This document shows, in pieces, positions 7,640 to 14,999 of a stretch of DNA of 64,000 nucleotides (its first letter is position 1; each line of letters begins with the position of its first letter). The notes under the pieces were generated by a model, which did no database searches, was not told where the DNA came from, and saw only the letters and a program-made list of their open reading frames with translations. This DNA comes from Bog-532 sp963732345 (GTDB lineage Bacteria > Actinomycetota > Actinomycetes > Streptosporangiales > Streptosporangiaceae), in NCBI GenBank assembly GCA_963732345.1, contig CAVSZI010000009.1, positions 321,760 through 385,759 on the forward strand, written 5' to 3'. Made by a program: the position numbers and the translations under genes.

Positions 7640-8881
7640 TTGAGCGAGCTCAAGATCGAGGCGGACCCGGCCGGGGTGGGCCTGGACGCGGACCGGCTGG
7701 AACGGATCGGCCGGCACCTCCGCGCATACGTCGACGACGGCAGGCTGCCCGGCTGGCTGATCACGGTGAGCAGGCGCGGCCGCCGGGCCTACGTGGCCGC
7801 CCACGGGTCGCGTGACCTCGAGGCCGGGCGCCCGGTGGAGACCGACACGCTGTGGCGGATCTACTCGATGACCAAGCCGATCACCTCGGTCGCCGCGATG
7901 ATGCTGTACGAGGAGGGTGGTTTCGAGCTCACCGACCCGGTCAGCTCGTTCATCCCCTCGTTCCGCGACGCCCGGGTGTTCGACGGCGGGTCCGACCTGA
8001 AGGCCGTCACGGTCCCCGCCACCGAGCCGGTCCGGATCTGGCATCTGCTTACCCACACCTCGGGGCTTACCTACGGTTTCCACCGGGCGCACCCGGTGGA
8101 CGCCATGTACCGGGCGGCCGGGTTCGAGTGGGACTGGCCGGCGGGCCTGGACCTGGCGCAGGCCTGCGACGTCTGGGCCGGCCTGCCGCTGCTGTTCCAG
8201 CCCGGCACGGAATGGAACTACTCGGTGTCCACCGAGGTGCTTGGCCGGGTGGTCGAGGTCGTCAGCGGGCAGCGGCTGGACGAGTTCTTCGCGGAGCGGA
8301 TCTTCCGCCCGCTGGGCATGACGGACACCGCGTTCTGGACCGGTGACGCCGCCCGGCTGGCCGCGCTGTACACCCGGGGAGCGGACGGGCGGGCGGCCCG
8401 GCTGGACGCGCTCGGCGCGCTGGCGCTCAAGCCGCCAACCCTGCTCGCCGGGGGCGGCGGCCTGCTGTCCACGGCGGCGGACTACGACCGCTTCACCCAG
8501 ATGCTGCTGGACCGCCCGGACAGCCCGGCCGGGGAACTGGACGGCATCCGCCTGCTGGGCCCCCGGACGGTCCGGTACATGGCCCGCAACCACCTGCCGG
8601 GCAATCAGGACCTGAAGACGTTCGGCCGGCCGCTCTACGCCGAGACCCCGTTCCTCGGGGTCGGCTTCGGCCTGGGCTTCGCGGTCACGATCGACCCGGT
8701 GCCCGGCAGGGTCATCTCCTCCGCAGGGGAGCTGACCTGGGGCGGCGCGGCAAGCACGGCGTTCTGGATCGACCCATCGGAGGAACTGACGGTCTCGTTC
8801 TACACCCAGATGCTGCCCTCCAGCAGCTACCCGATCCGCTCGCAGCTCCGGCAGCTCGTCTACCAGGCCATAGTGGACTGA
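7640..8881 (+). CDS. Serine hydrolase of the beta-lactamase/class C (EstB-like) family
   Basis: A 413-residue penicillin-binding-protein-fold hydrolase. The SxxK nucleophile motif is 'YSMTKP' (Ser near 76), the second motif is 'WNYSVS' (Tyr), and a 'WGGAAST' segment occupies the KTG-like position. No signal peptide is visible, which favours a family VIII esterase over a true beta-lactamase. The TTG start at 7640 is chosen because 'ggagg' lies seven bases upstream and the homologous domain starts soon after. The last codons and the stop are repeated five times downstream in a 44-bp tandem array. A paralogue lies at 16690. The natural ester is unknown. Confidence 0.85.
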   Translation: MSELKIEADPAGVGLDADRLERIGRHLRAYVDDGRLPGWLITVSRRGRRAYVAAHGSRDLEAGRPVETDTLWRIYSMTKPITSVAAMMLYEEGGFELTDPVSSFIPSFRDARVFDGGSDLKAVTVPATEPVRIWHLLTHTSGLTYGFHRAHPVDAMYRAAGFEWDWPAGLDLAQACDVWAGLPLLFQPGTEWNYSVSTEVLGRVVEVVSGQRLDEFFAERIFRPLGMTDTAFWTGDAARLAALYTRGADGRAARLDALGALALKPPTLLAGGGGLLSTAADYDRFTQMLLDRPDSPAGELDGIRLLGPRTVRYMARNHLPGNQDLKTFGRPLYAETPFLGVGFGLGFAVTIDPVPGRVISSAGELTWGGAASTAFWIDPSEELTVSFYTQMLPSSSYPIRSQLRQLVYQAIVD

Positions 8882-9086
8882 AGGGGCGGCTCAGCTCGCG
8901 GCACGGGCAGGCCATAGTGGACTGAAGGGGCGGCTCAGCTCGCGGCACGGGCAGGCCATAGTGGACTGAAGGGGCGGCTCAGCTCGCGGCACGGGCAGGC
9001 CATAGTGGACTGAAGGGGCGGCTCAGCTCGCGGCACGGGCAGGCCATAGTGGACTGAAGGGGCGGCTCAGCTCGCGGCACGGGCAG
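8867..9086. repeat. Five tandem 44-bp repeats duplicating a gene's 3' end
   Basis: Five head-to-tail 44-bp units starting 'gccatagtggactgaagggg'. The first unit holds the last four codons and TGA of the serine hydrolase gene, so the array repeats the coding end, the stop and 29 bp of downstream DNA. The units appear identical. It could affect 3'-end formation; no hairpin is evident within one unit. Confidence 0.95.
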
Positions 9087-9101
9087 GGCCAGGCGGGCCG
9101 C

Positions 9102-9359
9102 TCACAGCTCGCCGCGCTGGCGGAGCAGTTCCCGGAACTCATCCAGCGCCTCGTCCAGGTCGGGCCCGAGCTCGCCCAGGACGACCATATCCGTCCCGGT
9201 CCAGTACGCCCCGGCGTACTCGCCGCCGGCTTCGGGTGCGACCAGCAGGAAATCGTGCGCGATCTTGATGTGGTCGTGCATGTCCTCCCAGGACGTGCCG
9301 GGCGGGACAAGACCGATCGAGGGCGGCTCATGGTCGTCGTAGCTGAGGCCGTCGAGCAT
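9102..9359 (-). CDS. Small acidic protein of unknown function
   Basis: An 85-residue protein starting at ATG 9359 ('MLDGLSYDDHEPPS'). It is rich in acidic residues and Trp/Tyr ('GTSWEDMHDHIKIAH', 'GAYWTGTDMVVLGEL') and ends in an amphipathic helix 'DLDEALDEFRELLRQRGEL'. The open frame runs further upstream, but the upstream part is not protein-like and ATG 9359 gives a compact small domain. Its stop lies just beyond the 44-bp array. I do not recognise the family. Confidence 0.5.
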   Translation of the reverse strand: MLDGLSYDDHEPPSIGLVPPGTSWEDMHDHIKIAHDFLLVAPEAGGEYAGAYWTGTDMVVLGELGPDLDEALDEFRELLRQRGEL

Positions 9360-9396
9360 GGGCCCACGATAGGCGCGGCCCGCGGACGGCCGCGTC

Positions 9397-10167
9397 TCAT
9401 TTATGACCGGCCGATGATTTCCGCGGTGCGCGGCCGTCTGGTCTCCATCTCCAGGCGGGCGCCGTCCATCGTGGTCGGGCGGCCCCATGCCCTCGATCTG
9501 CAGGTCTAGGGGATGGTGCGCGACGACGAGCAAAGTACCGCCGGGCGCGGCGGGCCCCGGTCCTCGGGCAGACGTTCCCGCTGGCGCGCGTGGCGGACGC
9601 GCATGCCGCGCTGGAGAACCGGTCGGCCATTGGTAAGACGCTGCTCACCGTGGGCCGGTTCTGGCGGGCGACGGCCGCGCTGAGGACGGTGGCGAACGCC
9701 GTCCACGCGACCTCGGGGACGGCCAGGGCGGCCGCGGCGGGATCGGCTTGACGGGCCAGGGACGCGTACCGGGCCATGATCGCGCACAGCAGGGCCGAGT
9801 CCGCGGTGGCCAGCCAGAACCGCCGGGCGCCGAACTCCAGCGGAACGTATCCACTGCGGACGACGACCGCGGCGGCCCACCAGGCCAGGGCGCGGCGGGC
9901 GGGCCCGGCGCCGCGGGCACGCCAGAGCCGCCAGGCGGAGGTCGCCGTGGTCAGGTTCAGCGCCGACCACACCACCGGGAAGACCGGCCCGGGAGGCGCG
10001 AACACGGGGCGCTCGAACCGCTGGTACTGCGACCGCGTCCCATGCCGGGCTCGCTGGGCCGCCCACGCGGACAGTTGCAGGGCCCCGCCGTAGACGGCGG
10101 CGGCACCCGCCCACGCGGCGGCATCCCGGAGAGCCGGGGCGGAGATGTGCGTCTTTATGCTGGTCAC
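9397..10167 (-). pseudogene. TspO/MBR-family membrane protein with aberrant 3' end
   Basis: Translation from GTG 10167 gives a five-helix TspO/MBR-like protein: 'FERPVFAPPGPVFPVVWSALN' is the conserved loop and second helix, 'LEFGARRFWLATADSALLCAIMA' the third and fourth region, and 'VAWTAFATVLSAAVARQNRP' the usual C-terminal helix. Homology stops near 9655. Instead of a stop codon, the frame continues about 85 residues as an antisense reading of an oxidoreductase fragment. The gene has therefore lost its own end by a junction near 9653. TspO proteins bind tetrapyrroles or cholesterol-like ligands. Whether this extended protein is functional is doubtful. Confidence 0.6.
9548..9652 (+). pseudogene. 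C-terminal remnant of a zinc-type quinone oxidoreductase / alcohol dehydrogenase
   Basis: The plus strand encodes 'VLGQTFPLARVADAHAAL' followed by 'ENRSAIGKTLLTV', which matches the conserved end of NADPH:quinone reductase-like medium-chain dehydrogenases. Nothing upstream supplies the rest of the enzyme, and no stop follows the last residue. It abuts the truncated TspO gene tail to tail. Confidence 0.6.
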
Positions 10168-10196
10168 ACGGGTGATCTGCCCCCCGGGAGGGCCGC

Positions 10197-10275
10197 TCAC
10201 ACCCGGTCTGGCAGGTGGCTCGTCAGCACGGCCAGGAACTGGTCGGGCTGGTCCAGGTGCGGGCCGCGATGGGCT
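10197..10275 (-). pseudogene. C-terminal remnant of an alpha/beta hydrolase
   Basis: A short minus-strand stretch encodes 'AHRGPHLDQPDQFLAVLTSH' and then 'LPDRV' with a TGA, matching the last helix after the catalytic His of alpha/beta-hydrolase proteins. Upstream sequence does not continue the domain. It is a fossil lying between the tspO start and the WXG100-like gene. The remaining DNA up to 10508 shows no other gene. Confidence 0.45.
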
Positions 10276-10508
10276 CAAAGCTGAGCTGAATCACGGCCAG
10301 GCTCCCGCGCGGGCAGCCATCCCCCTGCTTCCGCCGGGACGCGGCCAGGGTTTCTGTCTACGTTCTCCCTCGCGGCCGCGAAGTCAAGCATGCCCAGATG
10401 CGCCATCAGCCCGTGGGCGGTACATCGTTCCGGTTCGCTGGACTTGGTTTCGGCTGTCTCGCTATCCTGCGTGATGATTTAGCCACACAAATGTGATCGG
10501 GAGTGGTG

Positions 10509-10811
10509 ATGGGTGCCGATCTCCACGTGACCAGCGCGGTGCTGGATGAGCTGATCGCGGCGTTTTCCGGGTTCAGCGGCCAGATGGCGCACGCTGGCCA
10601 CGACATCAGGGCCGGGGACAGCGAAGTGACGGGCGCTGATCCACTGGCCGGGAGAGTACATGGGTTCGCGGGCAGCTGGCACTACGGCCTGAGTCAGCTC
10701 GGCCAGCACGGCAGCGACTGCGCGCGGATGCTCCGCGAGGTCGGTTCGGCGTTCGACCGCCTGGATCATGAACTGTCCAGCGAGCTTGCGCGTGGTAAGG
10801 GCAAGAGCTGA
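10509..10811 (+). CDS. WXG100/ESX-like small helical protein
   Basis: A 100-residue helical protein with the size and hairpin character of type VII secretion substrates. The first helix is 'TSAVLDELIAAFSGFSGQMA'; a central 'GRVHGFAGSWHYGLSQL' carries the Trp typical of the WXG100/EspC-type turn; the second helix is 'MLREVGSAFDRLDHELSSEL'. ATG 10509 follows two in-frame GTGs and has 'cgggag' upstream. No ESX ATPase or membrane components are in the window, so a role in secretion is inference. The next gene appears to be the truncated partner. Confidence 0.6.
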   Translation: MGADLHVTSAVLDELIAAFSGFSGQMAHAGHDIRAGDSEVTGADPLAGRVHGFAGSWHYGLSQLGQHGSDCARMLREVGSAFDRLDHELSSELARGKGKS

Positions 10812-10826
10812 CGCGAGCGCCTAACC

Positions 10827-11033
10827 ATGACGGCACGAGGATCAGGAGCTGATGGCCGGCCCGTACCCGGGTCCTTCAGCGGCGCGGGCATCGAGGCCAT
10901 CCCCGGCAATGCGCGGGACTGGGTCAACCAGGTCGCTACCAAAGTGTCCGCCAGTGCGCCGGTCTTCAGGCCGGTGGTGAAGGCGGACGGACCTCAGGCT
11001 CCCGCGACGCGAGCCATTGGGCGTAGGAGATGA
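10827..11033 (+). pseudogene. Truncated partner gene of the WXG100-like protein
   Basis: A 68-residue frame starts 15 bp after the WXG100-like gene. About 45 residues are protein-like ('PVPGSFSGAGIEAIPGNARD', 'WVNQVATKVSAS'). The rest is the antisense reading of the antitoxin gene. In comparable loci a longer effector or chaperone-like gene follows; here it seems cut by arrival of the antitoxin/tnpB segment. Low confidence. Confidence 0.35.
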
Positions 11034-11154
11034 GTACAGCCCTGGGTTCACCGGATTTCTTAATGATGGTCGGCTCGCCCAGGAAGTGGGCGGCGTCGAC
11101 GCGATGACCAATGTTGTCGCGAAGCTCGCGGGTTCCCATGCGTTTCACGTCCAT
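10966..11154 (-). CDS. Phd/YefM-type antitoxin-like DNA-binding protein
   Basis: A 62-residue protein with the Phd/YefM N-terminal fold: 'MGTRELRDNIGHRVDAAHF' then 'EPTIIKKSGEPRAVLISYAQW'. In type II modules this domain binds DNA and its C-terminal tail blocks a Doc, YoeB or PIN toxin. Here the tail is short and proline-rich, and no toxin gene is adjacent. It is divergent from tnpB, and the 31 bp between the starts contains a perfect 7-bp inverted repeat, a plausible operator. It may regulate tnpB or be a solitary antitoxin; that is inference. Confidence 0.75.
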   Translation of the reverse strand: MDVKRMGTRELRDNIGHRVDAAHFLGEPTIIKKSGEPRAVLISYAQWLASREPEVRPPSPPA

Positions 11155-11161
11155 GCACACA

Positions 11162-11178
11162 GTGTACCTGCGGTACAC
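11162..11178. promoter_or_regulatory. Inverted-repeat operator between antitoxin and tnpB
   Basis: A perfect 7-bp inverted repeat, gtgtacc-tgc-ggtacac, lies between the two divergent start codons. A further half-site 'ggtac' occurs at 11181-11185, immediately before the tnpB GTG. The position and symmetry suit binding by the Phd-type protein. Confidence 0.6.
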
Positions 11179-11185
11179 TTGGTAC

Positions 11186-12381
11186 GTGGAACTCCGGTAC
11201 AACTACCGCCTCTACCCGGCACCCGGCCAGCGCGAGGCTCTGGCCCGGGCGTTCGGCTGCGCGCGGGTGGTGTTCAACGACGCCCTCCGTGCACGTCAGG
11301 AGGCGCACGAGGCCGGGCTGCCGTACATCGCCGGCGCGGAGATGTCGGCCCGGCTGACTGCGGCCAAGGCCACCCCCGAGCGGGCGTGGCTGGGTGAGGT
11401 CTCGTCCGTGGTGCTCCAGCAGGCCCTGGCGGACCTGAGCGCGGCGTACCGGAATTTCTTCGCCTCGGTCACCGGGAAACGCAAAGGCCCGAAGATCGCG
11501 GTGCCCCGGTTCCGGTCCCGCAAAGACCGCCTCAGGCGATCCGGTTCACCGCCAACGCCCGGTTCAAGATCCTCCCCAACGGCCGGCTGCGCCTGCCGAA
11601 GATCGGGGACGTGCCGGTCCGCTGGTCCCGTGACCTGCCATCGGACCCGTCGAGCGTGACGGTGATCGTGGACGCGGCGGGCCGGTACTTCGCCAGCTTC
11701 GTCGTGGACACCGACCCCGGCGCGCTGCCCGGGACGGACGGTGAGATCGGTATTGATCTCGGGCTGACCCACTTCGCGATCCTGTCAGACGGACGCAAGG
11801 TCGCCAATCCGAGGTTCCTGCGCCGCGCCGAGCGCAAGCTCCGCAAGGCACAGCAAAACCTCAGCCGCAAGGCCAAGGGAAGCAGGAACCGGGACAAGAC
11901 CCGGATTGAGGTTGCGCGGCTGCACGCCCGCGTGGCCGGCACACGCCGGGACTGGCTGCACAAGGAATCCACCCGTGTCATCCGCGACAACCAAGCGGTG
12001 TACGTGGAGGACCTGTGCGTCGCTGGCCTCGGCCGGACCCGCCTGGCCAAATCCGTCCACGACGCCGGATGGTCAGCGTTCACTGGGATGCTGGAGTACA
12101 AGGCCCGGCTGTACGGCCGGACTTTCCGGAAGATCGGCCGGTGCGAGCCCACCAGCCAGGTGTGCTCAGCCTGCGGCGTCAAGGACGGACCCAAACCCCT
12201 GCATGTACGCGAGTGGACCTGCGCGGCCTGCGGGACCGCACACGACCGGGACGTGAACGCAGCCCGGGAACATAGCCGCCCTGGGACGCGGGGAGGCTCA
12301 AAATGCCTGCGGAGGGACCGTAAGTCCAGCACCCGTGCTGGCAGTCCCGGTGAAACAGGAAGCCTCAGAGGTGCCGCATGA
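11186..12381 (+). pseudogene. tnpB: IS200/IS605-type TnpB RNA-guided nuclease, frameshifted near 11535
   Basis: The GTG start gives 'VELRYNYRLYPAPGQ', the usual TnpB N-terminus. The frame breaks near 11535; the remainder continues in the other frame from 'QAIRFTANARFKILPNGRL'. RuvC residues are present ('GIDLGLTHFA' Asp, 'VYVEDLCVAGL' Glu, 'HDRDVNAA' Asp), as is the zinc finger 'CSACG...CAACG'. A one-base correction would restore about 398 residues. No TnpA transposase is nearby, so it is an IS1341-like orphan. TnpB proteins cut DNA guided by an omega-RNA from the element's 3' end. Confidence 0.85.
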
Positions 12382-12420
12382 CGCGGCACGGGCTGAATCC
12401 CCGGACTTCAGGCCGGGGAG
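12371..12420 (+). ncRNA. Predicted omega-RNA 3' hairpins / right end of the tnpB element
   Basis: Two hairpins lie at the tnpB end: gtgccgc/gcggcac with a five-base loop (12371-12389, spanning the stop codon) and ccccgg/ccgggg with loop 'acttcagg' (12399-12418). A terminal CCCCGG hairpin followed by 'gcgtcaac' resembles right ends of IS605-group tnpB elements, where the guide RNA scaffold ends and the target-matching guide would begin near 12420. Exact boundaries are inferred. Confidence 0.5.
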
Positions 12421-12490
12421 CGCGTCAACGGCAAGACTCCGTGGCAGGGAGTCGGCGGCCAAGGCCACGGGGATGACATAGGAGCGGGCG

Positions 12491-12919
12491 ATGGCAGATC
12501 GTAACGACAGGCTGCTGCGGCCAGAGGACGCAACCTCGTGGGAGGAGTTCCAGGCCCGCTGCGCCGTGGAGCAGGCTCAATGCCGCGCTGCTAACAGCTC
12601 CAATGGGGCCATCGGGCAGACGCTGCTTGGTGCCCTGTTCGGATTTGGGACAATCTTCTTCTGGGGAGGGACGGCATTCGCCCACGGCGCTGGAAAGTGG
12701 CCGCTCCTGGTGCTCGCGCTCATCTGCACGGGGTTGTTCCTCCGGTATTTCGGCAGGGTGATGCGCCGTGGGTTCGGTGGGTCCAAGCGATACATGGAGC
12801 TAGTCCGGTTGCGTCAGCAGTGGCAGGCGCGGGCGGAACGGGGCGAGATTCCGCAGACCACCCCCGGCGGCCCGAAGGTCTGGCAGAACGAGATCGAAGC
12901 GGAAACGCAAGGGACGTGA
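12491..12919 (+). CDS. Two-helix membrane protein of unknown function
   Basis: A 142-residue protein with a hydrophilic N-terminus containing 'TSWEEFQARCAVEQAQCRAA', two membrane helices ('TLLGALFGFGTIFFWGGTAF' and 'WPLLVLALICTGLFLRYF'), and a basic C-terminal tail 'RRGFGGSKRYMELVRLRQQW'. ATG 12491 has 'ggagcggg' just upstream. It sits 70 bp beyond the tnpB element and is lower in G+C than the core genes, consistent with accessory DNA. No family recognised. Confidence 0.6.
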   Translation: MADRNDRLLRPEDATSWEEFQARCAVEQAQCRAANSSNGAIGQTLLGALFGFGTIFFWGGTAFAHGAGKWPLLVLALICTGLFLRYFGRVMRRGFGGSKRYMELVRLRQQWQARAERGEIPQTTPGGPKVWQNEIEAETQGT

Positions 12920-13081
12920 CGTCGGCGCGCCCGGCCACCGCCGCTCCGCCAAGGTCAGCGCCGGGGCAGATCAGTACAGGCACTTCGAGGCGCAGTCCGG
13001 AGGCGTTCATACCGGTGGAACGTGACGCAGTACGGCGGTCAGACGGCGATGGGTGCAGCTCCTCTGGAGTGAGGTAGCCAC

Positions 13082-13265
13082 TCAAGCGCCGAGTGCGTAT
13101 TTCCCCTGCTTGGTGCCGGGATAGAGGCGCTGGTGCTCGCGGGCGAGGTGGTAGCTCCAGTACTCGTCGAAGTCGCCGTTGCTGATCACTGCGCGGAGGG
13201 TGAGGACGGCTTCGGCGCCGTCCAGGCCCCATCTGGCCCCTCCGATGTCGAGGCGTTGAACTGCC
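13082..13265 (-). pseudogene. C-terminal remnant of an ISKra4-type transposase
   Basis: The minus strand encodes 'GARWGLDGAEAVLTLRAVIS' and then 'NGDFDEYWSYHLAREHQRLY' to a stop. The pattern GAExxLxLRAxxxNGDFDxYWxxHLxxExxR is the conserved C-terminus of ISKra4-group transposases. The rest of the enzyme is absent. A second remnant of the same type and strand lies at 14819-14930. Confidence 0.7.
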
Positions 13266-13293
13266 TCTCCCCGGCCGGGTTCCCGACGCCGGG

Positions 13294-13464
13294 CCACTCA
13301 CGATTGACACAGGCATCTCGCAGGCACTGGTGCCCTTCCCCGAAGCCGGGCTGCTCGGCACGGTCACCGGGTTCTGTTTCAGCCCGGACGACATCGACGT
13401 GGCCACGGTCTTCACCGCCACCATCGCCCATCGCATGACCGTCGTGCGCGGAGCTGGCCGCTAG
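13294..13464 (+). pseudogene. C-terminal protein fragment, unidentified
   Basis: A start-less frame of 56 residues has clear protein character: 'IDTGISQALVPFPEAGLLG', 'VTGFCFSPDDIDVATVFTAT', ending 'RMTVVRGAGR' and TAG. It abuts the transposase remnant at its 5' side, which probably marks a deletion junction. I do not recognise the parent family. The stretch 13465-13740 holds only a gggggag/ctccccc hairpin (13562-13583) and an AT-rich promoter-like tract before the lipoprotein gene. Confidence 0.35.
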
Positions 13465-13760
13465 CCACAGCGGCACCGCCCGCGATCGTCCGCGGCACCG
13501 CCACCTGATCGGCGATCTGCCGCTAAATCCCCGGTGACGGGAGACTGCCACGCCGGGAGCTGGGGGAGCCCACAGACTCCCCCGGGCCACCCGCTGCCCA
13601 GGAGGAGATTGGTCACCGAGCGTTCCATGTACGTCACGTTGAGTGACATTTGGACCTGATTCCCGGGTCATTCTGCTCTGCGCACATGATGCACGCTGTG
13701 TAGTATTATATTAACAGAGAGCGAAATGAGGCTTTTCTGTGCCGGGGGAAGGCGAGACAA

Positions 13761-14453
13761 ATGGAGCCCAACAAGGTTATCGCAATCCCGGCCATCGTAC
13801 TTGCAGCCGGTCTCAGCCTCGCAGCATGCGGCTCTGTAAAGGGCCCTGCCGCCCTGCCGGCCGTCACCCACACGGGGGTTACTGCAGCACCCGCAGCACC
13901 GGTTGCAACCACAGCGCCGCCCACGGCCAAGCCCGCACCGGCTCTGCCGACAGTCTCAACAAACAGCGCGATCGATGGGGCGCAGGCCGTAAAGCCATCC
14001 ATGATCGATCTGTCGGCCGATGGCAATGGTGACCTGAACGGGCTGACCTGGTCGTCGTGGACGGCACACAGCGCTGAAGGCTCTGGCTCCTTCAACGTGA
14101 ACAACTGCCAGCCCAACTGTGCGCAGGGCACCACGGTAGACGTCCCTGTCTCGGTAGCCCTATCTGCTCCGACGAGCGGCAGCAGTCCCTACTTCACCGC
14201 GATGACGCTGACAGACAGCTCAGGCAACACAAACACCTACGCCGCCGGCTCTAAAGGCTCGCTGAGCGTTGTCTCTGATGCCTTGTACATCGCTGACGAG
14301 GCACCGGCCGCATCGCAGCCCGCACCGGCTGGGCTGACCAACTGCGGCGGAGGCGTGTACGCGGGGGCAGGCACTAGCTGCCTGTTCGCGCTGAACGTCG
14401 CGGCAGATTACACCGGCACCGGCCCGGACTACGCCTACAGTCCTGTGACCTGA
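13761..14453 (+). CDS. Secreted lipoprotein of unknown function
   Basis: A 230-residue exported protein. The signal peptide 'AIPAIVLAAGLSLAAC' ends in a canonical lipobox (LAAC, lipidated Cys near 27). A Pro/Ala/Thr-rich linker follows, then a beta-rich domain of about 130 residues ('DGNGDLNGLTWSSWTAHSAE', 'VPVSVALSAPTSGSSPYFTA', paired Cys in 'NCQPNC' and 'NCGGG...SCLF'). It probably folds as a small extracytoplasmic beta-sandwich. Upstream DNA is AT-rich ('tagtattatattaac') with a plausible -10. It lies between two ISKra4-type remnants, so it may be mobile cargo. Function unknown. Confidence 0.75.
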   Translation: MEPNKVIAIPAIVLAAGLSLAACGSVKGPAALPAVTHTGVTAAPAAPVATTAPPTAKPAPALPTVSTNSAIDGAQAVKPSMIDLSADGNGDLNGLTWSSWTAHSAEGSGSFNVNNCQPNCAQGTTVDVPVSVALSAPTSGSSPYFTAMTLTDSSGNTNTYAAGSKGSLSVVSDALYIADEAPAASQPAPAGLTNCGGGVYAGAGTSCLFALNVAADYTGTGPDYAYSPVT

Positions 14454-14520
14454 TTACCTCGGTCCTGGCCGCCGCCGGGTGCGCCGCCAACCTGGCCTTC
14501 TACCTCTACCGGAGGTAATC

Positions 14521-14598
14521 ATGACGGGCCTGGTCACAGCGCCGATGAAGTGGTTCCGCGCGGTTGACAGCCGCACGAGGTCACAGGATGCCCGCTGA
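14521..14598 (+). CDS. Possible 25-residue peptide
   Basis: An ATG lies six bases after a strong 'ggaggt' site. The frame encodes 'MTGLVTAPMKWFRAVDSR' and seven more residues before TGA. Just upstream, another frame ends 'AANLAFYLYRR' and TAA overlapping the ribosome-binding region, which looks like the tail of a small membrane protein. Both could be relics of a longer accessory operon. Support is only the ribosome-binding site and spacing. Confidence 0.3.
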   Translation: MTGLVTAPMKWFRAVDSRTRSQDAR

Positions 14599-14635
14599 GC
14601 GCCTGCCAGCGGGCCAGTTATTGGTATCAGTTCCC

Positions 14636-14760
14636 GCTGGAATGGTCGAGCCATTCCGCCTGGGAATTGGGCCAGGGAATTGAGAGGGGCACCCTCCGGG
14701 GGTGAATGGCAGCCTCATTCCATTGGCTTTGCATTCATTCCGTTTCGGAATGGGGTGAAT
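14636..14760. repeat. Cluster of GGAAT/ATTCC motifs with two hairpins
   Basis: A relatively AT-rich 125-bp tract contains gaatgg-tcgag-ccattc (14640-14656) and cattccg-ttt-cggaatg (14736-14752), with extra copies of gaatgg/ccattc between them. No gene is supported in 14599-14818. The inverted repeats could be protein sites, transposon ends or a structured RNA. Confidence 0.45.
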
Positions 14761-14818
14761 GGATTTGGGTGCAGATCCTTTAGGGGTACCTGATCCGGTG
14801 TTAAAGCGGGACGATTGG

Positions 14819-14930
14819 TCATGCCGCAAGGATGCTGGGGTCTTTGTACCGTGCGCAGTGGATGCGTCGCTGTTCTTGTTCCAGGTGCCAGGTCCAGTAG
14901 GCGCCGAAGTCTCCATCGTTTCCTCCGGGG
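14819..14930 (-). pseudogene. Second ISKra4-type transposase C-terminal remnant
   Basis: The minus strand encodes 'NDGDFGAYWTWHLEQEQRRI' and then 'HCARYKDPSILAA' with TGA. The core GDFxxYWxxHLxxExxR matches the remnant at 13082 but the sequences differ, so they come from two different copies. Nothing upstream extends the enzyme before the next gene. Confidence 0.65.
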
Positions 14931-14999
14931 CATGCCGGAGGGGCCGATGATTTCTCCGCGAAGACGCCTACGCCGGCACACCGGCGGTTGCCGGCCAGG

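Noticed and set aside
7394..8593. A 399-codon minus-strand frame under the serine hydrolase
   Set aside because: No domain, Arg/Pro/Gly-rich shadow; the plus strand has SxxK and Tyr motifs and a ribosome site.
8867..9086. 44-bp repeats as a CRISPR or attachment site
   Set aside because: No unique spacers, no integrase nearby, and the unit begins inside a coding end.
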